DNA of 64,000 nucleotides, taken from contig JABELC010000003.1 in NCBI GenBank assembly GCA_028455995.1, forward strand, positions 3,410,001 to 3,474,000, read 5' to 3'. The translations under genes and the position numbers were made by a program. The notes under the pieces are model-generated. The model was not told the DNA's origin. It saw only the letters and a program-made list of their open reading frames with translations, and did not search any database. Below, one piece after another: positions 49,101-59,298 of the stretch (position 1 is its first letter; each line of letters begins with the position of its first letter). Source of the DNA: Scleromitrula shiraiana. Its lineage: Eukaryota; Ascomycota; Leotiomycetes; Helotiales; Sclerotiniaceae.

Positions 49101-51314
49101 CGGTAGTTTTACCAATATTGGAGTGTTTTTGCGAAAAAAATTATGATGGGGATGGTGGATAGTGGATGGTGGATAGTGTTCATTTAATTTACTAATAGAG
49201 TTGAAAGTAGGTTTTATATAGGATTTGATTTGGTTTAATTTAATTTATAGTAGTGATGTTGAATAAGAAGAAAAATTAAAATTATTACTATTAAGATTAT
49301 GGAAATTATATAATTATTAATGATTTCATAATTCAAGTTCAAATTTAAATTACTATATATATAACTAGTAGTAATATAAATAAACTCACTGATATCAATC
49401 AAAAAATTTCTATACTTTTAATAAATAAAAATAATCTTTATTTATTAATCAATATTAATGATAAAAATCATTACTTTAATATTATATCATGATAAAATTT
49501 TTGATGTTAATAAAAGCGAGTTAATTAAACTTTATGATTAATTATAATCAATTGATTAATAATTGATTATTAATTAATAAAGATATAGTATCAATAATTT
49601 ACTAGTAATTTATTGATAATTTATTGATAATTTATTGATAATATAATAATAAAATTTATTTCATATAATTATATTTTCTAATTATTAATTAATTCTATTC
49701 ATTAATTGTATTAATATTATTAATCTTATTAATATTAATTTCATTAATATATTACTAGTAGTAAATCATTTTTATTATCATCATAATTCAACTTGAAGTT
49801 TATAACATTAATATTAAGTATTATATATTATTATTAATATATATATAAACTTTAGTTAGTAAATGAATTGATTTTAACAATATTAAATAATAAGAAATAT
49901 AATTATTTATAATATTATTATATAATATTTGAGTTAAACTTTTTAATCATAATATAATTACTACTACTAGTACTAAATTACTCTCAGCTACTAGTATATT
50001 ATCAACTTGAATATCTGAAATATTAATAATTTTACTAAGTTAATTAATATTTAATATTTTAAATAATTCTATGATAAATAATTAATCGATTTAGTATTTA
50101 CTACTAGTAGTAGTACATCGACACAAAAAAATGATTTATACAAAATCATTGATTTTAAACTTGAAGGTTTTTTGGTAATTTGCGCATACTTCAATTTTAA
50201 TTTAACAGAGTTACTAGTACTTTACCATCATACTCGAGTATAATTATCCATATTAATTAATTATCATCCACACATGCATCCCATCACATCATATCACCAG
50301 AATCCCCCAATAATAATAAACTTCCCCATGCATCATTCATTCATTGAGTACAGAAAATCGATCGTGAGTTATTTTTCATTTTGTATATATATATAGTTAT
50401 CTCTATTTCACCAACACTTCTATGTTATGTCACCCATTTGTTTGTTTGTTTGTTTCAATATTAAGCTTCACAGGCTGCTGTTTCACTTGACGTTATTTTT
50501 ATGCTTGATTTCTACCTACCTACATACATACATGTATACATATATAGATCTAGTGCATCCAATTATAGTAGATGTATATCATGCTATCCCGCCCGCTATG
50601 AGACGAGACGAGACCAGACAGGACAAGACAGGAGGAGGGAGATATATTTCATACATCTCCGCCATATATATAAATCTTCGTACTAACTAACTATCCTTAT
50701 CCCACTACATTAGATATTTAGATTTTGAGAGATCAAACAGTGCAGACGTATAGTATATAGACTGGGATTGAATTCCTGGTTTTTATTCATCATGTATGGA
50801 GTCGATATTTATATATTTATATATATATATGAACCTACTAGTAGAGAAAACATATTCGTTCTGAGCATGTTTGCTATCTTTCAATTCAGATGGTCTATAT
50901 GCTGATGGATACACATTATTGTATTTAGTTATGCCATGTATGTATGTATATATGTATATATGTATATATGTATATATATAATCACATACCTAGGATATCA
51001 AGATAAGATAAAATGAGCAAGCAAGTGAGTGAACGCGTGAGTGAATGAATGTATATGAGAAGGAGGAGGTGGAAAACAAGGACTATTGATAGAGCTCTCA
51101 GAGAAGATAGAGAGGTGGATAAAGTATAAGATGGAGGGAATAGAATAGAATAGAATAGCTAGTTCTATATCTTTTCTTGAATCGGCTACTCCTCTACTGG
51201 AATAGTAATGGTAATGGTAATGGTGGTAGGTGGTGGTAGGTGACTTCGGTAAAGAAAAGAACAGAGATGAATGAAGGTAATGAATTTAATTATATTTCTA
51301 CTTCTAATCATCAT

Positions 51315-51353
<39 letters not shown>

Positions 51354-51479
51354 CATCCACAACAACAACCAAACGTGCAATGCCCAATTTCCAATATCCA
51401 GGACATGTACCTATATACATAAAAGTAGTATCTCCAATCTCCACTCTCCTCTCTCCCCTCTCCCCATCCCCCCTCTCAT
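46154..51479. other. long gene-poor interval with microsatellites
   Basis: About 5.3 kb without a convincing gene. It holds short arrays: GAAT (46377-46412), GGTAT (46491-46522), ACCAA (about 46556-46580), GA (about 47040-47066), CTT (about 48004-48027), CCAT (about 48167-48230), CCCATCGCAT (about 48620-48675), TACA (about 48936-48962), and ATC/AAT (about 51306-51356). The A/T-rich island 49190-50230 is listed separately. Open frames rich in His, Asp or Ile in this interval are repeat artefacts. Confidence 0.5.
49190..50230. other. A/T-rich island with dense ACTAGT words
   Basis: Sharp change to A/T-rich DNA without detectable coding relic. ACTAGT or ACTAGTAGT occurs at about 49365, 49602, 49754, 49965, 49992, 50102 and 50212. 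AACTTGAAG-type words occur too. The same vocabulary marks 7.6-8.0 and 9.5-11.1 kb. No terminal repeats or duplicated target site were found at the edges. Confidence 0.6.
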
Positions 51480-53123
51480 CTACGCACCCCCCCACCTCCT
51501 CACCCGACTCCAAACAAACGCTTTATCATTCTTCAACGTAAACTCCGCCCAATCATCCGTCAACCGATTATAATTCCAATACCCCTTCCAGCTCAACTTA
51601 TTATTCTTCCCCTGTTTCCCTACACTGCCGATCCCCAGTTCCATCCTATACATATATTTGCCCACGCCTTCCGTTTCCACATATACTGTTCCCTCACTAC
51701 CCAGTCTTTTTCCTTGTTGTTGTTGTTGTTGTTGTTGTTGTTCAGATGCTGGATCCGTATCGGTATCATTGAGGGAAGTTAATCGCCATCGACCTCGTAG
51801 CGCATTGGCCATGACGGAAGATGGGAGGTGAGAGAATGCGCCGTCACGGTGCGTGATTAGGTGATCTTTGGTTAGATGTTGGACTACGTCTGCGGGCTCT
51901 GTGGTGCTAAGTAGGGAGATTACGGTTCCGTCGCGGAAAAATCGTAGGTAGCGGTAATAGGTTACGATGTGGACGGGGGAATTCCATGTTACTTGGGACG
52001 CGGAAGCTTGACCTGCTCGGATATAGTTTACGGTGCTAATGTAGCAGCCATTGAAGCGGAGTCGGGGACGGAGTCGAAACATCTGGAGCCAGGAGGATGA
52101 ATAGGTTGATTTCAGGAGGTTTTGGGTTATAATTGTTGCGTCGAGGGGAGTTGAGACTTCAAGATCAGGGTCGGGGTCTAGAGTGGGTGCATCTTGTTCT
52201 TCTTCGAGGAGTTGACCGAGAAGTTCTCGTTGCCATTGGTAATGCATTGCTCCGAAACCAACTTCTGAGCCGGTGCAGATTCGTTTCCAGATTTGCTCGG
52301 ATGTGAATACTAGGTAGGCCATTCGTTTACATACTTGGGCAAGTCTGACAAAGTCAGCTACATCTAGGATGGCTAGTTCCATGAATATATGTATGAGAAT
52401 TTCATCGGGGAGTTCTGCCAATGGGCAGGGTGGTGCGGGAGTTCCTTCAATCGCTGGTGGTAAGGGCTCAATCGATAAATTGGCAAACCCAGCAATTAAT
52501 TGTTTGATAGTCGGTGGGGGTCCATCTAGGGAATGATGGGCTGTATTAGGCACAGTGGCGGAGGCATTAGATGGATTTGGATTTGTAGGTTTTGGTGGGA
52601 AGGATGATGGAGGGAAATGTTTATTCTTATATTTTCGATCGACTTGGTTATCAAGCTTGAAGAGGTCAGTAAATTACTATGTAGATAGCTAATTACATAT
52701 ATCAACACATACTTTAAATGCTTTGCGGTAAAGATCCAAACTATCCCCTAAACTTCCTTGAGTTTCTCTCTCTACCGCTTTTTCATAATGTTCTAGAGCT
52801 GATCGAGGCTCTTCTTTGCTATTATTATTTGAGTATCCTGCAACTTCTTGTTCCTCGGAGCCGTGTGATTTATCATAGTTTTGTCGAGATCCTGACTCAA
52901 CATGATCACCAGCATCATTATCTTCTTCTTCTTCTGTAGGTCTCGATGATTTCTCTACGGTTGATTTTGGAGCAGCTTGGGGTTTCCGTGATATTTTTGA
53001 AGGACCAGGATTTGAGTTTCTTCTATGCTGACCATCACTGCTGCCTCCTGTCTTGTTTCTTGCGATTACTTCTTCCCGCCATTGTTGACGAAAGGATTCT
53101 AATTCTGGGTTTGATTCTTCCAT
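51480..53123 (-). CDS. F-box protein, Hrt3/Pof7 family (FBXO9 homologue)
   Basis: Two exons, 53123-52713 and 52655-51480, give 528 residues; the 57-bp intron starts GTATGT and ends AG and keeps the frame. The N-terminus (MEESNPELESFRQQWREEV) is followed by a charged linker and a TPR-like segment (ALEHYEKAVERE, GDSLDLYRKAFKLDNQVDRK, about residues 110-146). The F-box is at about 216-262 (CPLAELPDEILIHIFMELAI, then CKRMA and IWKRIC). The conserved C-terminal part includes LRPRLRFNGCYIS, YYRYLRFFRDGTVI and the end WSRVRRWGGA. This is the order in yeast Hrt3, S. pombe Pof7 and human FBXO9, substrate adaptors of SCF ubiquitin ligases. A poly-Gln tract of about ten residues is encoded near 51713-51742 and is likely length-variable. 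Confidence 0.9.
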
Positions 53124-53950
53124 ATTAATATGTACAATCTAAAAGGCGAGAATGAATGAATTCTATAAAGGTGACATTAATTTAGGTAGGAACAGTTGAT
53201 AGTATATCTAGATAATTCACTATTATTATTGTAAGGATTGATAATAATTGATAATGATTGATTAGGGAGACCTCGGAGGAATCAATTGTTTGATAAAGTG
53301 ATAGAGTGATAGAGTGATAGAGTGATAGAGATCCATATAGCTTACTCAGCTAGGAGTCCAAGCCACCAAAGCTAGAATGATCAATGAATAGATTGGTAGG
53401 ACTAATAACTGTGCACCAAACGGGATCCATTATTCCGTAGTGTAAGGCGCAGGCGAAGTTTACTTCTCATACTTCTCATATTTCTCAAAATGCTTAATAA
53501 ATCCTTATCGCCGGTCCCGTTATCGCTTCGGCCCTCGTGTACCTCACACCTCTCTTGAGCCGCTTAAATTTTTCTTAAATTTTTCTTTGATCATCAATCA
53601 TTATTATTATATTTTGCCCACCAAAATATCGATGGGGTCCATAATATTTCGCGGAGAACTGACTAAAAAGAAAAACTCAATCGGTTTATTCAACGGATCT
53701 AAGGAATTTATTAGGAAAGCCTCTTACCTATTCAAAAAAAATAGTTAACTACTCTAGATCATGACGACTTGATTGTTTAAGTACCTTTCTATTGAGACCT
53801 TAGATCTATCTATGATTTTTGAATTGTTATGATATAAATTTTGAAACAATATTGGAAGATTCTACTCAAATCTAGAGTTTTCGCGAATTTTTGCATCCTT
53901 CCATCAACGTCATCAGGATTTCATATACTCGAGTATAAACGAAATATTTC
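53124..53950. promoter_or_regulatory. divergent intergenic region between the F-box and carrier genes
   Basis: The 827 bp separate two oppositely transcribed genes, so both promoters and 5' UTRs must lie here. A GTGATAGA repeat occurs at about 53299-53330. CT-rich and CAAT-like words exist, but I cannot assign a factor binding site. Confidence 0.6.
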
Positions 53951-55343
53951 ATGTCCAGTCAATGGGATAGTCGCCCTTTACAGGTCGACCAACATCCTAA
54001 TGCCTTTGAGTCAGAACGTTTTAAATATCAAGGTCATGATAGATTACATGGAGATGGTTTAATTCCTGGAGAATCTTCAACAGTAGCTATGACGGGCGAT
54101 ATTGAAGATGATGATATCGATATTACTGCAGGTCAAAAGATGATTTCGGCAATGTCTGGAAGTCTTTTGACCTCACTGTTAGGTACGCCACCTAGCATAT
54201 CCATACTTTCTCAATTTATGCTAATATTTTCAATTTGCAGTGACTCCTCTAGATGTTGTCAGAGTTCGTCTCCAATCGCAACCTTCCCCATCCCCCTTGA
54301 CTTCTATTCGACAAGCCGCAATATCCTCTTCTAATACTTTTGGTAAACTTCCACCGAATCTCGGAGTTACTGCATGTTGTCGCGAAGTCTTCTTCGCTGG
54401 AAGCAATGATACCTGTATAGCAGCGCCGAGGATCGCTGCGGTGGACGGCATTGAATGCGCCGTACAGGAAACACAAAGGAAAACCTTCAATTCAACTTTT
54501 GATGGCATGCGAAAGATTGCGCGCCATGAGGGAATCACAACATTATGGCGAGGTCTATCACCCACTCTACTTATGACTGTTCCTTCAAACATTATATATT
54601 TCACGGCGTACGATTGGTTAAGATTCAATAAGAAAAGTCCCATAAGCCAGGCGTTCTCTGACAATTACTCCCCTTTGGTTGCAGGAGCGTCCGCAAGAAC
54701 CATGGCTGCAGCAGTTGTGAGTCCAATTGAAATGTTCAGAACCAGAATGCAGGCCAGTCAAGCAACTGGTGGGGCTCACTTCGCAGAGACAGTGAAGGGT
54801 GTTGGTGAGATGATCGCTAGTCATGGATATGGCTCTCTGTGGCGTGGGTTAACATTAACACTTTGGAGAGATGTTCCATTTTCCGGCGTATACTGGTGGG
54901 GCTACGAAAGTATAAGAGGGGTATTGACTGATGCACGAGAGCGGGGTCGAGGAAGGGTTTATGACAAAGATACGCCCAGAGGACAAGTGCGGCAAAGATC
55001 ACAAAGTCGTGAAAACCATGGAGCGACATTCACCGACAGTTTTATCGCGGGAGCTACATCTGGAGCTGTTGCTTCTATTTTAACTATGCCTTTCGATGTT
55101 GGAAAGACAAGAAGACAAATCTTCAAGGATACAGGAAAATCAGCCCCCGAAGAACAATCCATGGTCAAACTCCTCACTCACATCTTCAAAGAAGAGGGTG
55201 CTCGAGGACTATGGAAAGGCTGGGTTGCTAGAACTTTGAAAGTTGCGCCGGCATGTGCAATCATGATAAGTTGCTATGAAGTTGGAAAAAGAGCTTTCAG
55301 GAGTGTGAACGAAAAAGCGGAACGGAACCGAAGGGATGAATGA
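53951..55343 (+). CDS. mitochondrial carrier, Mtm1/SLC25A39-40 family
   Basis: Exon 1 is 53951-54182, a 58-bp GT..AG intron follows, exon 2 is 54241-55343 (TGA); product 444 residues. Three carrier repeats are present with signatures PLDVVRVR, PIEMFRTR and PFDVGKTR, each followed by a WRG or WKG motif (LWRGLSPTLL, LWRGLTLTLW, LWKGWVARTL). The long loop in repeat 1 holds Cys 123, 124, 136 and 150, as in the family's Cys-containing matrix loop, reported in SLC25A39 to bind an iron-sulfur cluster. Yeast Mtm1 is needed for Mn loading of Sod2, and the human homologues import glutathione into mitochondria. The acidic N-terminus (GDIEDDDIDITAGQKM) precedes helix 1. It lies in a block with two other metal-transport genes. 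Confidence 0.92.
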
Positions 55344-55892
55344 AGAAGAAAAAGAGAATACCCCCTGTTTTTGAAATTTCGGCGCATGAGATGTAACACC
55401 AACCTGTAATTGATCTGACTTGACTTGATTGCACAGCGTTTTTTGAGCGAGCTATTGGAGCAATTCGTTGTATTTATTGTATTATAGAGATCATAGACAG
55501 AGATCACCAAAATACCATTAATATATATAACTCACCTCAATTATATCTCTTGAGCTGGTAACAATTTATTGTAACTTCTCGAAGGTGAATTTGCATTATC
55601 TAACCAACGGTAACATTGAAGGCTGACATTGCCGAACTTAGAGTGCTGATCTCGCGCGTCCCCCCCCCCACCTCCCCACACCCTAGTAAATTAATTTGAA
55701 GCTACGCGTCTCGGCGCGCCTCTCAACGCGACCCAAGCACTGTATCATCATCATAGATCCATATCCATAAACCCCCCAAGCTCTCCAAACGCCAACAATC
55801 AACGAGGGATACTATATCAAAACAACGTAGAATATTCCACCAAAGTGGCTTCATTTTTACTTCTCTTACGACCTCGTAAGCAGACATTCATC
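55344..55892. other. intergenic: 3' UTR of the carrier gene and promoter of the glycosylase gene
   Basis: No separate gene. A pyrimidine- and C-rich stretch at about 55650-55685 (CCCCCCCCCACC) and CG-rich words (GGCGCGCC at 55714) lie upstream of the glycosylase start. The last 48 bp are open in frame with the next gene. Confidence 0.5.
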
Positions 55893-56947
55893 ATGTCACT
55901 CAAACGCAAAGCCTCCACCATCCCACCCACCGACGCCAAGAAACCCAAAGCAAATGGCTCCATTACCTCATTTTTTGGGCCGCCAAAAGTCGTTGCATCT
56001 GCTGTGAAGACTAACGGTACTGAAAATGAAACTGTTGAGCCGGCTCCTGTTGTGCCGCGGTTCGATAAGGAGAAATGGGTTGCTACTTTAAGTGAGGAGC
56101 AGAAGGAACTGTTGAAATTGGAAATTGATACGTTACATGAGAGTTGGTTGGCGGTGTTGAAGGAGGAAATTATGGGAAAGGAGTTTTTGGAGCTGAAGAG
56201 GTTTTTGAAGAAGGAGTTGGAGGGGAAGGATAAGATTTTTCCGCCTATGGAGGATGTTTATTCGTGGTATGTTGTTTGTTTCTCTTTCAGTCTCTTCTTC
56301 TCTGACCACTTGTACCTAATACATCTACTCCATCAACTATCTCAGTAAGCAGCTACTAATCATGGTAAATAAACAGGTCAAGACATACACCACTCAACAC
56401 AGTCAAAGCCGTAATCCTCGGTCAAGACCCCTACCACAACCACAACCAAGCCCACGGTCTCTGTTTCTCCGTACGAGCCCCAACACCTGCTCCCCCCTCC
56501 CTAAAAAACATCTTCAAAGCCCTCTCCAAAGACTACCCCGATTTCTCACCACCCCCCAAGAAGGGGGGTCTCCTAACCCCCTGGGCAGACCGCGGCGTCC
56601 TGATGCTCAACACTTGTCTCACCGTCCGCGCGCATCAAGCAAATTCCCACAGCAATCACGGCTGGGAGAAATTTACCCAGAAGGTTATTGATACGGTGGC
56701 TAAGGAGAGAAGAAAGGGAGTTGTATTTTTGGCTTGGGGAAGTCCCGCTGCGAAGAGAGTGGCTAGGGTCGATAAGAAGAAACATTGTGTGTTATTTAGT
56801 GTGCATCCCAGTCCCCTGAGTGCAAGTAGGGGGTGGTTTGATTGTGGACATTTTAAGAAGACGAATGAGTGGTTGGGGGAGAGGTATGGGGAACATGCGG
56901 TTATCGATTGGAGTTTGGATATTCCGGCTGCTGAGGCGGGGGTTTAG
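55893..56947 (+). CDS. ung1: uracil-DNA glycosylase (Ung1 family)
   Basis: Exon 1 is 55893-56266, a 110-bp GT..AG intron follows, exon 2 is 56377-56947 (TAG); product 314 residues. It excises uracil from DNA in base-excision repair. Visible are the water-activating loop GQDPYH (residues 140-145), CFSVRAP, LNTCLTVR, LAWGSPA and the DNA-intercalation loop HPSPLSASRGWF. The N-terminus MSLKRKASTIPPTDAKKPKA is basic like a nuclear signal. NGSITSFF (residues 21-28) resembles the PCNA-binding PIP box of nuclear UNG2, with Asn for Gln. The ATG at 55893 is the first in frame. Upstream codons are open and would add VASFLLLLRPRKQTFI, which looks like a mitochondrial presequence but has no ATG. Confidence 0.95.
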
Positions 56948-57518
56948 ATTTGAGTTTTGTATATTCGTGAATGGGTTGGAAAATTAGGGATGTCGATAAG
57001 TTGATGGATATAATCGTCTAAGGAGTTGGGAGTTAAGGAATCTGGATATTCGGCCGTGAGATGTTGGACTTCCCTTGGTCCTCTCAATTGCCTCAGGATT
57101 CGGGAATGAGATTATCGTCTACTTCTACCCTGTACTATAAAATACAATATTATGATTATGTTTCCTTCATACTCAGTGGGACATCCTAGGAAGCGGATAC
57201 ATACATGAAGTCTGGTATTACAAACAGATATGCAAACTGTCTATTGGACTCTTTTGCAACCCGCATTGCACAAAATCACAGAACTTCGGCGGTTATCTGT
57301 CGTTCTCGAAATCATCATTAGATAGGGGATGCAATCATGATTTACATAGTGTTTAGTTCAACAAGTGCATGGCAGAGTTCTTATCGTTCTAGCTAGGTAG
57401 TTGCACAACATGTCACCCATTTCTGTTAAGAAGTACCGAAATTCCAGACAAATTCCTTCTCTCCCCTAACTCCAAATTGCTCACATATTTTCTTCTTCCC
57501 CGCCACACAAACAAAAAA
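56948..57518. other. intergenic between the glycosylase and the exchanger
   Basis: 571 bp with no coding frame of note. It should contain the 3' UTR of the glycosylase gene and the promoter of the exchanger gene. Confidence 0.5.
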
Positions 57519-58752
57519 ATGCCAGACTACGATACCATATTCTTCAACATCGCATCCTTCATCAGTGGACTCTACATCCTCGAATTCGGCGCCGATCTCT
57601 TCATCGACAATACAACCAAACTAGCTGCTCGTCTCAAGATATCATCTACGTTGATCGCACTGCTCACTTCGGGTGCCGAATGGGAAGAAGTATCTATCCC
57701 CCCCCTATCCATCATCATACCGGATAATACTTTCTAACTACAACAAGCTCATAGTAATCCTAGCCGCAATAGCGCAATCCCAATCCTCGCTTGCGATGGG
57801 AAATCTCGTCGGCTCGTTTATTTCTAATATTCTGGGTGCCTTTTCTCTAGGTCTAATTTTTTCTCCTGTTGGTACTGTGGTCAGGTTTGATAGGAGCGCG
57901 AGGATATATAGTGGTGTTCTTCTTGCTCTTACTACGTTTTTTGTTGTGTTTGTTGGTTTGTTTGGGGGCATGGGGAGGATGGGAGGGGTAATACTCATTG
58001 CGGGTTTTGGAGCGTATGTTGCATCTATAGCGTATGCTATTTATAAAGGGATCGTGGATGCACCGGATGATGATTCCGACGATGATACGGATTCATCTTC
58101 CGAAGATGAGCATGGAGACTTCGATGCTAAAGTGAAGGACTCGCATACCCGTTTGGTGTTAAACAGCACTAGACTGCAGACCATGCAAAACAACAGTATT
58201 TACTCAAACATTGTTGTAAAAGAGCAAATGGAAGAACTCGACCCACCAAACAAACCAAAATACCTCCCCACAAATCCACGCAAACGTCCTCACTCAACTC
58301 TCTACATCATCTCAAACCTCATCCTTGGACTCCTCGCCCTCTCCCTATCAGGCTATCTCCTCTCCCACACCCTCACCACCATCGCAACAATCCTCTCACT
58401 CAACACCACCATCCTCGGCATCACCCTCCTCTCCCTAGCAACCACTCTCCCTGAAAAATTCCTCGCTGTTATTTCTGGGAGAAGAAAACAAGGAGGAATT
58501 ATCGTGGCGAATACCGTGGGCTCGAATATCTTTCTACTTACTTTATGCGCGGGCATTTTATTCCTTATTGGGGATTCAGATGTTCTTGAAGCTAGGAAGA
58601 GTGTGGATGTTTTTGAGTTGGCGGGGATGTGGGGGGCTAGTGTGTTGCTTTGTGGGATTGTTTGGGTGGGGGGACGAAGATGGATGGGCTGGGGGTTGGT
58701 GGGTTTGTATGGGGGATTTTTGGGGTGTGAATTATGGAGGATTCGGGGATGA
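57519..58752 (+). CDS. CaCA-superfamily cation/Ca2+ exchanger
   Basis: Exon 1 is 57519-57689, a 58-bp GT..AG intron follows, exon 2 is 57748-58752 (TGA); product 391 residues. Two inverted alpha repeats of the Na+/Ca2+ exchanger type are visible. Alpha-1 spans GADLFIDNTTKLAARLKIS, GAEWEE and AMGNLVGSFISNILGAF (residues about 24-86). Alpha-2 spans LGITLLSLATTLPEKFLAVI and VANTVGSNIF (near residue 280). About ten hydrophobic segments are present. A central cytosolic loop is very acidic (DAPDDDSDDDTDSSSEDEH), suited to Ca2+ sensing. The intron falls inside alpha-1. In alpha-1 the usual TSAPE-type motif is GAEWEE, while alpha-2 keeps the form TTLPE. Ion choice and compartment cannot be read from sequence. 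Confidence 0.85.
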
Positions 58753-59298
58753 TTCGGGAGTTTGTATCTTTTTAGTTGGATGGAATAGAATACATTGTTG
58801 TGGGAGATATTCAAATCAGGATTTCTTGTCATGGAGGCTGAATGTTACTTTGGTGGTGGGGGTTGGCACGAGACGGCTTATGGCTTTGAGTATGGTTTCA
58901 CGCCAAGCTTGACAATCTTTCTTTTACTCTTATTTACAAGACGGCTTGGTTGAGCCGAGCGCCCAATGTTGTACCGCATGCATACGCTTCAATTCGATGA
59001 ATAAGTACTAGCATGATTACCCATGAGTATTCTCTATTAGCGAAAAAGGGGGAGGGGTAAAGAAACGGCTCGGCTCGCGATGGCAGAATGGCTATTTGAG
59101 CTGAAACTATCTCGTACTTCCACACTTTATAATTTATGCTCAATTATTCAGTCGAGTTGTATAATGCCTGGATTGAATCAGCCTGGAGAATGACAGCCAA
59201 GAGCTTCAGATATGATAACACAATATATTGTTTTTCCGATATATAAAGAAGACCCCTTCAGCTATGTTCCAGAGAAATGAATCCTTCAGTCACCCAAT
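58753..59298. other. intergenic between the exchanger and the NRAMP gene
   Basis: 546 bp without recognisable gene; promoter of the NRAMP gene should lie here. Confidence 0.5.

Noticed and set aside
51186..51513. His-rich and Asp-rich frames resembling metal-binding proteins
   Set aside because: They are translations of the ATC/AAT microsatellite in the 3' flank of the F-box gene.
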